The notes: generated by a model from the sequence alone, not told the origin. Positions 1-9,375 are shown, counted from the stretch's first letter. The stretch: DNA of 33,703 nucleotides from Bacteroidota bacterium (GCA_949487855.1 CATAMV010000045.1:1-33703); one strand, 5' to 3'. Numbers and translations are program-made.

Positions 1-144
1 CTTACAGAGCTTATTGTAACCAATTCTATTCCATTAAAAAAAGAAAGTAAAAAAATTAAAGTATTGAGCTGTGCTCAATTGTTTGCCGAAGTCATGTATA
101 ATGTACATCATAACGAATCGATTTCAGGCAAATTTGTCATGTAA
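1..144 (+). CDS. prs: Ribose-phosphate pyrophosphokinase, C-terminal end (partial)
   Basis: The window opens inside this gene: frame 1 reads 47 codons and stops with TAA at 142-144. The visible end (ELIVTNSIPL near the start, then VHHNESISGKFVM at the terminus) is the characteristic C-terminus of bacterial PRPP synthetases, which make 5-phosphoribosyl-1-diphosphate from ribose-5-phosphate and ATP in the cytoplasm for nucleotide, His and Trp synthesis. The catalytic and PRPP-binding parts lie off the left edge. rplY follows after 12 bases, so the two are probably co-transcribed; this prs-rplY-pth order is common in Bacteroidota (family knowledge). Confidence 0.9.
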   Translation, partial: LTELIVTNSIPLKKESKKIKVLSCAQLFAEVMYNVHHNESISGKFVM

Positions 145-156
145 TAAATAATAAAT

Positions 157-783
157 ATGAAATCAATTACCATCAACGGATCTAAAAGAGAAAGCGTGGG
201 CAAGGTAGCTACCAAAGCCTTACGTAATGCTGGAGAGGTTCCTTGCGTATTATACGGAGGGGAAACGCCAGTGCACTTTGCTGCAGACGAAAGAGCGTTT
301 GCCAAACTTGTATATACACCAAATGCGCATACGGTGGTTGTCGACTTGGGCGATAACGGAAGCTTTAATGCCATTTTGCAGGATATTCAATTTCACCCCG
401 TGTCGGATAAAATCCTTCACATCGACTTTTATCAACTATTTGACGATAAAGAAGTATCTATGGATATTCCTGTGGTACTTAAAGGAGCTGCGCCAGGCGT
501 ACTTAACTCGGGAGGTGTATTGAGTCGTAACAAGCGTAAGCTTCGCGTACGTGCTATTCCTGCTAACCTTCCTGATACTATCGAAGCAGATATTTCAGGT
601 CTTGAACTTGGAAACAAGCTATATGTAACGGAATTAGCTAACGAAGCGTTTAAATTTTTACACCCAGACAACACGGTTGTATGTCAAGTACGTACTTCTA
701 GAACTTCTATAAAAGATGAGGAGGTTGAAGAAGTTGAAGGTGCTGAAGAAGGGGCTGAAGATGCAGCTCCAGCTGAAGAATAA
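157..783 (+). CDS. rplY: 50S ribosomal protein L25, long CTC/TL5 form
   Basis: 208 residues. Residues about 1-95 form the 5S rRNA-binding L25 domain, about 96-185 the extra TL5/CTC C-terminal domain, and the last ~20 residues are a Glu-rich acidic tail. L25 binds 5S rRNA in the large ribosomal subunit; the long form is called general stress protein CTC in Gram-positives. The ATG at 157 lies 12 bases after the prs stop, and the N-terminus [16 protein letters not shown] matches the family start. A strong hairpin terminator follows the stop, which suggests that many transcripts from prs end here. Nothing in it looks unusual. Confidence 0.95.
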   Translation: MKSITINGSKRESVGKVATKALRNAGEVPCVLYGGETPVHFAADERAFAKLVYTPNAHTVVVDLGDNGSFNAILQDIQFHPVSDKILHIDFYQLFDDKEVSMDIPVVLKGAAPGVLNSGGVLSRNKRKLRVRAIPANLPDTIEADISGLELGNKLYVTELANEAFKFLHPDNTVVCQVRTSRTSIKDEEVEEVEGAEEGAEDAAPAEE

Positions 784-804
784 AAATTCTTTTAATAACT
801 ATAT

Positions 805-838
805 AAAAGCATCTCACCCACAATGAGATGCTTTTTTT
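805..838 (+). terminator. Rho-independent terminator after rplY
   Basis: A 12-bp perfect stem, AAAAGCATCTCA (805-816) against TGAGATGCTTTT (824-835), with a 7-base loop and a run of seven T (832-838). It sits 21 bases after the rplY stop and 12 bases before the pth start. This separates prs-rplY from pth-ribF-serS transcriptionally, at least in part. Confidence 0.9.
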
Positions 839-850
839 ATTTTTACACAG

Positions 851-1480
851 ATGAAATTCCGCATTCCATTTTTTTCGTCTGCTACAAAAAAGGAACCCGA
901 TATGAAATCTTTTTTGATTGTTGGATTAGGCAATATTGGCGCTGAGTATGCCGGCACACGTCATAACATTGGATTTGATGTGGTTGATGCACTCGCCAAA
1001 GAAAAAGAAGGTTCATTTGAAACCCTACGCTATGGCGATGTTGCCAAAGTATCAAACAAAGGCAAAACTGCTTATTTACTAAAACCCAATACCTTTATGA
1101 ATCGCAGTGGAAAAGCGGTGCGTTATTGGATGCAACAAAAGAAAATTCCACTTCAAAATATTCTTGTCATTACAGATGATATTCATTTGGATTTCGGGTT
1201 TTTGCGTACACGTAAAAAAGGTTCAGATGGTGGGCACAATGGATTAAAAGATATTTGTGTACAACTAAATACAAACGACTATGCACGTTTGCGGTTTGGC
1301 ATTGGCGCCGCTTTCGGCAAAGGCAGGCAAGTCGATTTTGTATTGCAACCATGGAAAAATAAAGAAGCAGAAGCACTACCATTTGTTGTAGATAAAGCTG
1401 CGCAAGCCGCTTGGTGTTTTATGGCAGAAGGCATTCCTGCTGCAATGAATAAGTTTAACGGAAACGCACTTGAACTGTAA
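851..1480 (+). CDS. pth: Peptidyl-tRNA hydrolase
   Basis: 209 residues. It hydrolyses the ester bond of peptidyl-tRNAs released during abortive translation, recycling tRNA in the cytoplasm. The core begins at about residue 21 with FLIVGLGNIG. The catalytic His is H38 in TRHNIGF; N84 (PNTFMN), the D109-D110 pair and H129 (GGHNGL) match the other conserved active-site positions of the family. There is an 18-residue N-terminal extension before the usual start; an internal ATG at codon 18 (902) is a possible alternative start, but a similar extension is known in other Bacteroidota. The stop TAA shares its last base with the ribF ATG (TAATG), which implies translational coupling. An imperfect -7-like box TATTTTTA lies at 838-845, five bases before the ATG. 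Confidence 0.95.
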   Translation: MKFRIPFFSSATKKEPDMKSFLIVGLGNIGAEYAGTRHNIGFDVVDALAKEKEGSFETLRYGDVAKVSNKGKTAYLLKPNTFMNRSGKAVRYWMQQKKIPLQNILVITDDIHLDFGFLRTRKKGSDGGHNGLKDICVQLNTNDYARLRFGIGAAFGKGRQVDFVLQPWKNKEAEALPFVVDKAAQAAWCFMAEGIPAAMNKFNGNALEL

Positions 1481-2415
1481 TGAGTATTCTAAAACAAAGT
1501 GCCTCTTTTTCACCCAAAACAAAAACTACTGTCACAGTAGGGACTTTTGATGGCGTTCACCTTGGGCACCAAAAAATTATTGCAAAATTGGTAGAAGCCG
1601 CCAAAAAAAATGGCAGTGCACCTACACTGCTCACTTTTGATCCGCATCCCAGAAAAGTCGTGCAGCCAAACTCCTCCGTTGACCTTATTCAAACCTTAGA
1701 GGAACGCGCCGAAACACTTGCTCATTTAGGGCTAAAGCACATGGTCGTTCATCCATTTACAAAAGCATTTTCTCAACTTAATGCAGCGGACTATGTTAAG
1801 GAGTTTTTAGTAGATATGCTCAACATTGATCAAATCATTATTGGGCATAATCATCGATTTGGAAAAAACCGAACGGCAAGCGTAGAAGACTTGCAACATT
1901 ACGGAGAAATCTATGGTTTCAAGGTCTTGCAAATTAGTGCTGAGGAAATTGATTCTATTTCGATCAGTTCAACCAAAATCAGAGTAGCTCTCGCCGAGGG
2001 TGATGTGGTCACAGCACATACTTTTTTAGGGCACCCTTTTTCCCTTTCCGGGACGGTGATAAAAGGAGAACAACGCGGGCGTACAATTGGGTTTCCAACA
2101 GCAAATATTGCCGTAAATCATCCAGATAAAATTATTCCTAAAAATGGCGTTTATGCCGTACGCGTTCAACTTCAAAATAAAGAGCGTTTGGGCATGATGA
2201 ACATTGGCACCAACCCCACCGTTAATGGTGAAAACAGAAGTATTGAAGTGCATATTTTTGATTGGTCAGCATCTATTTACAATCAATCCATTCAGGTGTC
2301 GCTTATTGAACGTATTCGAGATGAGCTCAAATTTGATTCGTTAAAAACACTCCAAAAACAATTGGAAAAAGATAAAGAGGTTATTTTGACTGCCTACAAT
2401 ACTTTACCTTTGTAA
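1480..2415 (+). CDS. ribF: Bifunctional riboflavin kinase / FAD synthetase
   Basis: 311 residues. It phosphorylates riboflavin to FMN and adenylylates FMN to FAD. The N-terminal nucleotidyltransferase domain shows GTFDGVHLGHQ (residues 21-31), GHNHRFG (122-128) and ISSTKIR (162-168). The C-terminal flavokinase domain shows RTIGFPTAN (201-209) and NIGTNPTVNG (241-250). Length and domain order are typical. It starts inside the pth stop codon, so it is translated as part of the same unit. The serS gene begins 11 bases after its stop, and a -7-like promoter box for serS lies in the last codons of ribF. Confidence 0.96.
   Translation: MSILKQSASFSPKTKTTVTVGTFDGVHLGHQKIIAKLVEAAKKNGSAPTLLTFDPHPRKVVQPNSSVDLIQTLEERAETLAHLGLKHMVVHPFTKAFSQLNAADYVKEFLVDMLNIDQIIIGHNHRFGKNRTASVEDLQHYGEIYGFKVLQISAEEIDSISISSTKIRVALAEGDVVTAHTFLGHPFSLSGTVIKGEQRGRTIGFPTANIAVNHPDKIIPKNGVYAVRVQLQNKERLGMMNIGTNPTVNGENRSIEVHIFDWSASIYNQSIQVSLIERIRDELKFDSLKTLQKQLEKDKEVILTAYNTLPL
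2384..2412 (+). promoter_or_regulatory. Candidate promoter for serS inside the ribF 3' end
   Basis: TACCTTTG (2405-2412) is an exact match to the Bacteroidota -7 consensus TAnnTTTG. A TTTTG (2384-2388) lies 16 bases upstream in the place of the -33 element, slightly close. The box ends 14 bases before the serS ATG. Seen by eye only; it would allow serS expression apart from pth-ribF. Confidence 0.45.
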
Positions 2416-2426
2416 AAAACACGATT

Positions 2427-3698
2427 ATGCTGATTCCCTCGCACGTTCGTCAACATTTTGATTTGGTGGTTACTGCACTTGAAAAACGCAATTTGGACGC
2501 CAAGCCGCTTTTGGAGCGTCTTCTTTCGTTAGACGAAACACGTCGAGCGACGCAAGCAGAGCTAGACCAAACTCTCGCACAATCCAATCGTATTGCAAAA
2601 GAAATTGGACAACTCTTTAAGCAAGGCGCAACAGATGAGGCCAATCAAAAAAAGGAAGCATCGGCTCAACTGAAAGCTGCAGCAAAATCATTGCAAACCA
2701 AACTGCAAGAAACCGCAGACAACTTGCAAGAAATGCTCTATCAACTTCCAAATATCCCACACGAAAGTGTACCTAAGGGAAACACGGATGAAGACAACGA
2801 GGAAGTGCTTCAAAAAGGTGCCATTCCAACTTTAGAAAACGATGCGCTACCGCATTGGGAATTGGCAAAAAAATACAAGCTCATCGATTTTGAACTTGGT
2901 GCAAAAATTACTGGCGCAGGGTTTCCGGTTTATACAGGAAAAGGTGCCAAACTACAGCGTGCACTTATCAACTATTTTTTAGATTTTAACGCTGCTGCGG
3001 GTTATGGCGAAGTACAAGTGCCGCACATGGTAAACGAAGCCTCTGGGCTTGGCACAGGGCAATTGCCAGACAAAGAAGGGCAAATGTATCATGTTACCGA
3101 AGACGATTTGTATCTTATTCCAACTGCCGAAGTTCCTGTGACTAATATCTATCGCGACAGTTTATTACAAGAAAGTGAACTGCCAATTCAACACACGGCA
3201 TACACGCCTTGCTTTAGACGCGAAGCGGGAAGTTATGGTGCGCATGTTCGTGGGCTAAATCGATTGCATCAGTTTGACAAAGTAGAATTGGTACGCATCG
3301 AGCAGCCTGAAAATTCATACAACGCATTGGATGAAATGGTGGCGCATGTTGGCAAGTTATTAGAATCATTGGAACTACCCTATCGCATTTTACGATTATG
3401 CGGGGGTGACTTAGGCTTTACCTCAGCATTAACATTTGATTTCGAGGTTTATTCAACAGCACAAAGCCGTTGGCTGGAGGTAAGCTCCGTTTCCAACTTT
3501 GAATCATTTCAAGCAAACAGGCTGAAACTTCGCTACAAAACCAAAGAGGGTAAAAAACAATTGGCGCATACATTAAACGGAAGCTCACTTGCGCTGCCTA
3601 GAATTGTAGCAGGATTGTTAGAAAATCATCAAACTGCTGAAGGAATCCGAATCCCAAAAGCATTAGTTCCCTACACAGGCTTCGACCTTATAAATTGA
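2427..3698 (+). CDS. serS: Seryl-tRNA synthetase
   Basis: 423 residues, class II aminoacyl-tRNA synthetase charging tRNA-Ser. Residues 1 to about 105 form the Gln/Lys/Leu-rich antiparallel coiled-coil arm that grips the long tRNA-Ser variable arm. The catalytic core has the TAEVPVTN segment, motif 2 (CFRREAGSYG followed by HQFDKVE) and motif 3 (TLNGSSLALPRIVAGLLEN). Normal length, no defect seen. It starts 11 bases after ribF and is followed after one base by the DUF4286 gene, so it belongs to the same dense plus-strand block. Confidence 0.97.
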   Translation: MLIPSHVRQHFDLVVTALEKRNLDAKPLLERLLSLDETRRATQAELDQTLAQSNRIAKEIGQLFKQGATDEANQKKEASAQLKAAAKSLQTKLQETADNLQEMLYQLPNIPHESVPKGNTDEDNEEVLQKGAIPTLENDALPHWELAKKYKLIDFELGAKITGAGFPVYTGKGAKLQRALINYFLDFNAAAGYGEVQVPHMVNEASGLGTGQLPDKEGQMYHVTEDDLYLIPTAEVPVTNIYRDSLLQESELPIQHTAYTPCFRREAGSYGAHVRGLNRLHQFDKVELVRIEQPENSYNALDEMVAHVGKLLESLELPYRILRLCGGDLGFTSALTFDFEVYSTAQSRWLEVSSVSNFESFQANRLKLRYKTKEGKKQLAHTLNGSSLALPRIVAGLLENHQTAEGIRIPKALVPYTGFDLIN

Positions 3699-3699
3699 T

Positions 3700-4017
3700 A
3701 TGAAAATATATAACATCACATTTATTGTTGAGCCAAATATTGAGCAAGAATGGGCAACCTATGTAGATAAAGAACTGCTGCCCGAACTAGCAAAATCTGT
3801 GCAACAAATAGACCTGTTACGTGTAGCGTTTGAAGATGGGATTGAGCCCGTTACTGGGGCCACGTTTAGCATGCAATTTTACTGTGCAGAGCCCGAACAT
3901 TTGACTTGGGTAAAAGAAATTGGACATCAGCTTGCCGTACAGAGATTATATCGTGTTTTTCCAAAAGATTGGGTAGCTTTTGCCAGCCGATTAGAATTCT
4001 TAAAATCCTACTCATGA
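3700..4017 (+). CDS. DUF4286 family protein
   Basis: 105 residues, small soluble protein of unknown function resembling the DUF4286 family, which in Bacteroidota is commonly found next to rsmA. The opening [18 protein letters not shown] and the C-terminal [10 protein letters not shown] stretch fit that family. No signal peptide or membrane segment is seen; a ferredoxin-like alpha/beta fold is plausible from its size and alternating hydrophobic pattern (inference). It begins one base after the serS stop, and its own stop overlaps the rsmA start (ATGA at 4014-4017), so it is probably translationally coupled to rsmA. Confidence 0.85.
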   Translation: MKIYNITFIVEPNIEQEWATYVDKELLPELAKSVQQIDLLRVAFEDGIEPVTGATFSMQFYCAEPEHLTWVKEIGHQLAVQRLYRVFPKDWVAFASRLEFLKSYS

Positions 4018-4796
4018 GTGTTCGTCCAAAAAAATACTTAGGGCAACATTTTTTGAACGATCAAAACATAGCGCAAAACATTGCTGGTACGCTTTCAGGG
4101 AATGGCTACGATGACGTACTAGAAATTGGGCCTGGTATGGGCGTGTTAACGCAATATCTGCTGCCAAAACCGTTTACAACAAGTGTAATTGAAATCGATT
4201 CTGAATCGGTAGATTACTTAAAAAGCCATTTTACTGCGCTTGAAAACCGCATCATTGAAGGCGATTTTTTAAAGCTTTTGTTGTCAGATTATTTTAAAGG
4301 TCAAGTGGCTGTGATTGGTAATTTCCCATACAACATATCAAGCCAGATTTTGTTTCGCATTATTGAACAAAGACATCTTGTTCCTGAGTTTTCTGGTATG
4401 TTTCAAAAGGAAGTAGCGGAACGCATTTGTGAAAAACCAGGGACAAAAGCGTATGGAATTTTATCTGTTTTGGCACAAGCATTTTATGATGCTCAATATC
4501 TTTTTAATGTTTCTCGATTTGTGTTTAACCCACCGCCAAAAGTAGCATCTGGTGTAATTCGACTGACGCGAAAGCAAGATTTTACGCTTCCCTGTAGTGA
4601 TAAATTATTTTTTAGGGTTGTTAAAACTGCCTTTCAACAACGGCGTAAAACCCTTCGAAATAGCCTAAAATCGTTTGGCCTTTCGGCTAGTTTAAAAGAA
4701 GATAGTATCTTTGATGAACGCCCAGAACGCTTGGGTGTTTCGGAGTTTATAGAGCTAACACAAAAAATAGCGGATGACACCCTTTCAACTCAATGA
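4014..4796 (+). CDS. rsmA: 16S rRNA (adenine-1518/1519 N6,N6)-dimethyltransferase
   Basis: 260 residues. It dimethylates two adjacent adenines near the 3' end of 16S rRNA using S-adenosylmethionine, a late step of 30S assembly. [16 protein letters not shown] is the canonical N-terminus, so the ATG at 4014 is chosen although the frame is open further upstream. SAM motif I is LEIGPGMG (residues 36-43); the acidic residues E60 and D62 follow. Motif IV reads NFPYNIS (103-109), where many homologues have N-L-P-Y. The C-terminal helical domain is complete. It overlaps the DUF4286 stop by four bases and the mgtE start by 23 bases. Confidence 0.95.
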   Translation: MSVRPKKYLGQHFLNDQNIAQNIAGTLSGNGYDDVLEIGPGMGVLTQYLLPKPFTTSVIEIDSESVDYLKSHFTALENRIIEGDFLKLLLSDYFKGQVAVIGNFPYNISSQILFRIIEQRHLVPEFSGMFQKEVAERICEKPGTKAYGILSVLAQAFYDAQYLFNVSRFVFNPPPKVASGVIRLTRKQDFTLPCSDKLFFRVVKTAFQQRRKTLRNSLKSFGLSASLKEDSIFDERPERLGVSEFIELTQKIADDTLSTQ

Positions 4797-6132
4797 TCAA
4801 TTATTAGCGCAAATAAAAAGTGACATTGAGCAACACAATACTGCTGCGCTAAAAAAACGCGCAAATGAGTACCACTACGCTGACCTTGCCGAAATCGTTG
4901 ACGAACTCTCCATTGACGAAGGTGTTTACCTCATTAAACTGCTCGATTCTGAAAAAACATCGGATGTACTTACCGAAGTTGATGAAGATATCAGAGAGTC
5001 TATTTTAGAGCTCCTTTCTGTTAAAGAAATCGCAGAAGAAGTTGAAGAATTAGATACCGATGACGCGGTGGACTTAATTTCCGAACTTCCTGAAGACAGA
5101 CAAGCGGAAGTAATTGCGCAAATTGAAGATGAAGAACACGCACAAGACATTCAAGAGTTGCTTACATACGATGAAGATTCTGCGGGTGGACTTATGGCTA
5201 AAGAACTTGTAAAAGTTAACGAAAATTGGACTGTGACAAAGTGCGTGCGTGAAATGCGAGTTCAAGCGACAGAGGTCAAGCGTGTACATTCCATTTATGT
5301 TGTGGATGACGACGACATTTTATTAGGGCGGTTGTCGCTTAAAGATTTACTTACTGCCAACAACCGTGCTAAAATTAAATCGGTTTACATCCAAAAAGTT
5401 GATTTTGTAAATGTCAATGAAGAAGGTGACGAAGTGGCAAAACTAATGGCAAAATACGATCTTGAAGCTGTTCCTGTAGTTGACGATAAAAAAAAGCTAT
5501 TGGGTAGAATTACCATTGACGATATTGTAGATTTTATCAAAGAAGAAGCCGATAAAGATTATCAATTAGCGGCGGGTATTGCCTCAGACGTAGAAGCCGA
5601 TGACAGTATTGTTGATTTAACAAAAGCACGTTTGCCGTGGCTTATTTTAGGACTTATAGGCGGGCTCGGCAGTGTGTATATTCTAGAGGGGTTTGAGGAA
5701 GTCATGCGCCATCCCACGTACAAAACCTTGTTCTTTTTCACGCCACTGATTGCGGCAATGGCAGGAAATGTTGGGGTACAGTCTTCGGCTATTATTGTTC
5801 AAGGTCTCGCAAATGACATTGTGAAAGGAAGTCTGCTTAACCGACTACTCAAAGAGGTTGGGCTCAGTCTTATCAATGGAGTTGCTTTAGGTGGGTTGCT
5901 TGTTGTGTTCGGATATTTTCTAGGAATCGACACACTTGTTAGCTTTACCATTGCACTTTCCATGCTTTGTGTGATTGTGGTTTCGGCACTTGTTGGCACT
6001 TTTGTACCCATTATTTTAGACAAAAATAACATAGACCCTGCCATTGCAACAGGACCTTTTATCACAACTAGTAACGATATTTTTGGCATTTTCCTTTTCT
6101 TTTATATCGCTAAAATTATCCTAGGGTTTTAG
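4774..6132 (+). CDS. mgtE: Magnesium transporter MgtE
   Basis: 452 residues, homodimeric inner-membrane Mg2+ channel. Residues 1 to about 135 form the acidic helical N domain, about 140-260 carry two CBS domains that sense cytoplasmic Mg2+, and from about 285 to the end there are five hydrophobic helices. The pore region shows [12 protein letters not shown] (the GNxGxQ signature), and an Asp sits in the last helix region (TSNDIFG), matching the conserved pore Asp. The ATG at 4774 lies inside the rsmA end. mgtE next to rsmA is a common Flavobacteriia arrangement, without a known functional link. The following dehydrogenase starts one base after its stop. Confidence 0.95.
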   Translation: MTPFQLNDQLLAQIKSDIEQHNTAALKKRANEYHYADLAEIVDELSIDEGVYLIKLLDSEKTSDVLTEVDEDIRESILELLSVKEIAEEVEELDTDDAVDLISELPEDRQAEVIAQIEDEEHAQDIQELLTYDEDSAGGLMAKELVKVNENWTVTKCVREMRVQATEVKRVHSIYVVDDDDILLGRLSLKDLLTANNRAKIKSVYIQKVDFVNVNEEGDEVAKLMAKYDLEAVPVVDDKKKLLGRITIDDIVDFIKEEADKDYQLAAGIASDVEADDSIVDLTKARLPWLILGLIGGLGSVYILEGFEEVMRHPTYKTLFFFTPLIAAMAGNVGVQSSAIIVQGLANDIVKGSLLNRLLKEVGLSLINGVALGGLLVVFGYFLGIDTLVSFTIALSMLCVIVVSALVGTFVPIILDKNNIDPAIATGPFITTSNDIFGIFLFFYIAKIILGF

Positions 6133-6133
6133 C

Positions 6134-7081
6134 ATGATACGGATTTTACATGTTGACACAAACCACCCAAGTCTTGTGGAAGGACTTGAAAACTTAGGGT
6201 TTGAAAACACGATAAACACAACTGCTTCAAAAAATGAAATTGAAGAATGCATTAGCAGCTTTCATGGGCTTATAATACGCAGCCGATTTCCCATTGATAG
6301 TGCTTTTTTAAGCAAGGCAACTAACCTAAAATTTATTGCACGCATAGGTTCTGGATTGGAAAATATTGATGTTCAAGCCGCAAAAAAATTAGGTATTGCG
6401 GTATTGTCTGCTCCTGAAGGTAATAGCCCTGCTGTTGGCGAACATGCACTGGGTATGTTATTGAGTTTGTTCAATAAAATTCCGAAAGCAAATGCTGAAG
6501 TACGTGAAGGTATTTGGCAGCGAGAAGCCAATCGTGGTGAGGCACTCGACGGAAAAACCATTGGAATTATTGGATATGGGCACACGGGGAAACAGTTTGC
6601 AGAAAAGCTTTCAGGATTTGATGTAAAAGTACTGTGCCATGATATCATTCCTCATCTCGGAGACGCATTTGCCAAACAAGTTTCACTTGAAACAATACAA
6701 CAAAGTGCCGACATTATAAGCCTCCATTTGCCATTAGACGAGAGTACACTGCACTACGTAAACCGTGAATTTATTGAAAAAATGTACAAGCCTTTTTGGC
6801 TTATCAACACTGCAAGAGGAAATCAAGTAGTGACTGTCGATTTAATCGATGCACTTAATAACGAGTCAATTCGGGGAGCTTGCTTAGACGTACTTGAAAT
6901 GGAAACAGCTGCGTTTGATGTGTCAGCAACACCATCTAAAGCATGGGGCTACTTAACAAGACATCCTAATGTTATCTTATCGCCGCATGTTGCAGGTTGG
7001 ACGGTTCAAAGTCATGTAAAACTTAGTGAGGTAATTCTTGAAAAAATTAAAGGTCTGCTAAACGACTGTTATTTTAAGTAA
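6134..7081 (+). CDS. D-isomer-specific 2-hydroxyacid dehydrogenase
   Basis: 315 residues, NAD(P)-dependent oxidoreductase of the D-2-hydroxyacid dehydrogenase family. The Rossmann motif is GIIGYGHTG (144-152, glycines 147, 149 and 152). The catalytic set is R229 in NTARG, a Glu in DVLEME (E255 or E257) and H285 in SPHVAGW. The substrate cannot be read from sequence: 3-phosphoglycerate, glyoxylate/hydroxypyruvate or other 2-ketoacids are all possible. It lacks the C-terminal ACT domain of long SerA forms, and no serC is nearby, so I do not call it serA. It is the last gene of the plus-strand block; the next gene starts 51 bases later. Confidence 0.88.
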   Translation: MIRILHVDTNHPSLVEGLENLGFENTINTTASKNEIEECISSFHGLIIRSRFPIDSAFLSKATNLKFIARIGSGLENIDVQAAKKLGIAVLSAPEGNSPAVGEHALGMLLSLFNKIPKANAEVREGIWQREANRGEALDGKTIGIIGYGHTGKQFAEKLSGFDVKVLCHDIIPHLGDAFAKQVSLETIQQSADIISLHLPLDESTLHYVNREFIEKMYKPFWLINTARGNQVVTVDLIDALNNESIRGACLDVLEMETAAFDVSATPSKAWGYLTRHPNVILSPHVAGWTVQSHVKLSEVILEKIKGLLNDCYFK

Positions 7082-7132
7082 TCTTAACAAAAAATAAACC
7101 TTAAATATCTAAACAAGTTCTTATTTAGTATT

Positions 7133-7558
7133 ATGAAAAATATTTTAATCCTTTGTACAGGAAATTCGTGCCGTAGTCAAATGGCACATGGATTTATGAA
7201 TTTTTATGGCGGTAGCAAGGTCACTGTTTATAGTGCTGGGATAGAAACCCACGGACTAAACAAACGAGCTGTGAGTATTATGCAAGAGGCTGGAATTGAT
7301 ATTAGCGAACACACTTCAAATCATGTGGATGAATACCGCGATATCCAATTCGATCACATCATTACAGTTTGCGATCACGCGCAAGAAAATTGTCCATATA
7401 TTCCAAGTGAAAAAGCACAGCGTTGGCACAAAAATTTTAGCGATCCTTCAAAACTAAACTCCAAGGACGAAAATGAAATTCACAAAGCCTTTACAGCCAC
7501 AAGAAATGAAATCAAAGAGTACTGCAAGACCTTTGTAAAGACTTATTTAATCGACTGA
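7133..7558 (+). CDS. arsC: Thioredoxin-type arsenate reductase-like LMW phosphatase
   Basis: 141 residues with the low-molecular-weight tyrosine phosphatase fold. The phosphate loop is CTGNSCR (C8 and R14, the CX5R motif), and the general acid is D104 in the DP motif. C80 and C87 in VCDHAQENC have the same spacing to C8 as C10, C82 and C89 of the pI258 ArsC family, which reduces arsenate through a Cys relay to thioredoxin. No arsR, arsB/acr3 or other arsenic gene is in the window, so a general phosphatase role cannot be excluded. Its last 16 bases overlap the end of the convergent lipid acyltransferase gene, leaving no room for a dedicated terminator. Confidence 0.82.
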   Translation: MKNILILCTGNSCRSQMAHGFMNFYGGSKVTVYSAGIETHGLNKRAVSIMQEAGIDISEHTSNHVDEYRDIQFDHIITVCDHAQENCPYIPSEKAQRWHKNFSDPSKLNSKDENEIHKAFTATRNEIKEYCKTFVKTYLID

Positions 7559-9351
7559 TTTTTTGCTTCTAACGAAGCTTGAAATTCTTCCAAAACGGGC
7601 TGAACGGTACGAGCTGGAATGTCTTTAACCTTAATGTACATAAGTCCGTCAATAGCATTATTAAACAACGGATCTACATTAAAAGACACCACCCGTGCGT
7701 TCTGCTTAATGTATTTTTTAATCAACACCGGTAAACGTAAAGAACCAGGCTCCACCTCTTCAATAAGTCTATCAAATTTGTTCAAATCGGCAGAAGTTTC
7801 GTCAAAAACAAACTCTTTATCAGCATCATTTAGTTTGACTTTAAATTCTTTTTTGGGCGTGATGTATTGCGCCAAAAATGGATCGTAATAATGCGAGCGC
7901 ATAAACTCAATCATCAGCGACTTGGTAAACTTTGAAAATTGATTGCTAATACTCACGCTTCCCATGAGATAATCGTATTCTGGATAGCGCAATGTTGCGT
8001 GAATGATCCCTTTCCAAAGCAAAAAGAGCGGCATGGGACGTTGTTGATACTGCTGAGCCACAAATGCCCTTCCAAGTTCAATGGTATTGTTTAGCATAAA
8101 ATAGGTTTCTGCATCAAACTTGAAAAGTTCTGCAAGGTAAAATCCAGATATCCCTTTTGTGTTCATAAGCACTTTGCCAAGTCCTAAACGATACGCGCCA
8201 ACCAGACTTTTTAACTTGTGATCCCATAAAAAAAGATGCAAATAGTCTTGATCAAAATGGTCGAGATCAAGTGATTTATTGGTACCCTCTCCTACTCCCC
8301 TAAAGGCAATTTCACGCTGCCTCCCAATTTCGGTTAAGATGTTTGGAATTTCCAATGCATCGTTTAAAAAAAGCTCATAATCTTTAGACACCAAAAGTGA
8401 TTTATCGTGCTGTTGGAGCCATCCAATTTCATTTTCAAGTAAAGAAGATGAAACTGGTGGCGCTACAGGTTCAATATTTTTACTTCTTCTTCGAAGCGGT
8501 CGTGATACACGATTAAGTAGATGTTTGCGCTCAAAGCTATTCGACAGCATGTAAACCTTACGCCGCAAAAATGCTTTGTAATCTGAAATGGATTCGTGAT
8601 TCTTTTGATCTTTTACAGATATGGCTTTCCCCACACGAACGTCAATGGCGCGATTCCTTTGTGTAAGCAATTCTGCAGGAAGTCTTGCAGTTCGTAACAA
8701 CCCATGAATTTTAGCCAAATTGTAGAAAAGTGGGCTGTTGCGTGCATGGAAATATATGGGAACAACAGGAACTTTTACGCGCTTAATAAGACGCATAGTG
8801 GCGTCGTTCCAGTCTGGATCTATTGGTACTTTCTTTTTTAATTTGGATGCAACTTCACCTGCTGGGAAAACAGCAAAAAGGCCATCGTTTTCTACATGAT
8901 TCAAAACAGTTCTAAAGCCTCCTAAACTTGATCTTGAAGATTGTTTTTCGTCAAATGGATTAACGGGAATAATCCACTTTTTTAGTGGAGCTACACGTTC
9001 TAACAAAAAATTTGCCATTAGTTTTATATCAGGACGCACTTGTTGTAAAAAATGCATCAAAATAATCCCGTCAATACCCCCCAACGGATGATTTGAAACC
9101 AATACAACAGAACCTTTTTTTGGGATGCGTTTTAGCTCATCAGGATGAATGTGATACTTAATTCGAAATCGATATAATAGGGCATCGAGAAACTGGGACT
9201 CGTCACCACTTGCGATGCTTTCATCGTATATTTTATTGATTTTATCGAGACTAAGAAACCAAAGCACAATACGACCAATAATACGGCCAAAAAAACCTGT
9301 TTTGGCAAGACCAAGTACAGCAGCTACATCTGTTGAATGTACTAAAGACAT
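7543..9351 (-). CDS. Fused PlsC / OlsB-type acyltransferase (amino-acid lipid synthase)
   Basis: 602 residues in two parts. The N-terminal third (about 60-290) is a PlsC-like O-acyltransferase: NHPLGGIDG (87-95) corresponds to the NHx4D box but with five residues between H88 and D94, and VFPAGEVAS (161-169) to the FPEGxRS box. The C-terminal half (about 340-500) is a GNAT-like OlsB/hemolysin-type N-acyltransferase, with ELGRAFVAQQY (425-435) and PLFLLWKGI. This architecture matches OlsF/GlsF enzymes, which N-acylate an amino acid (ornithine or glycine) and then O-acylate the 3-hydroxy fatty acid to make aminolipids. Which amino acid is used cannot be read here. It follows aspartate kinase by 24 bases on the same strand. 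Confidence 0.83.
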   Translation of the reverse strand: MSLVHSTDVAAVLGLAKTGFFGRIIGRIVLWFLSLDKINKIYDESIASGDESQFLDALLYRFRIKYHIHPDELKRIPKKGSVVLVSNHPLGGIDGIILMHFLQQVRPDIKLMANFLLERVAPLKKWIIPVNPFDEKQSSRSSLGGFRTVLNHVENDGLFAVFPAGEVASKLKKKVPIDPDWNDATMRLIKRVKVPVVPIYFHARNSPLFYNLAKIHGLLRTARLPAELLTQRNRAIDVRVGKAISVKDQKNHESISDYKAFLRRKVYMLSNSFERKHLLNRVSRPLRRRSKNIEPVAPPVSSSLLENEIGWLQQHDKSLLVSKDYELFLNDALEIPNILTEIGRQREIAFRGVGEGTNKSLDLDHFDQDYLHLFLWDHKLKSLVGAYRLGLGKVLMNTKGISGFYLAELFKFDAETYFMLNNTIELGRAFVAQQYQQRPMPLFLLWKGIIHATLRYPEYDYLMGSVSISNQFSKFTKSLMIEFMRSHYYDPFLAQYITPKKEFKVKLNDADKEFVFDETSADLNKFDRLIEEVEPGSLRLPVLIKKYIKQNARVVSFNVDPLFNNAIDGLMYIKVKDIPARTVQPVLEEFQASLEAKNQSIK

Positions 9352-9375
9352 TTGGGTAATTTAGCGTAAATATAG

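Noticed and set aside
3906-4013. Upstream extension of rsmA to a start at 3906
   Set aside because: It overlaps DUF4286 almost wholly and is not RsmA-like; [14 protein letters not shown] at 4014 is the canonical start.
7565-7578. Hairpin GCTTC-TAAC-GAAGC just after the arsC-like stop as a terminator
   Set aside because: The T-run precedes the stem on the plus strand and there is no T-run after it on either strand; the stem is short and lies inside the convergent coding sequence.
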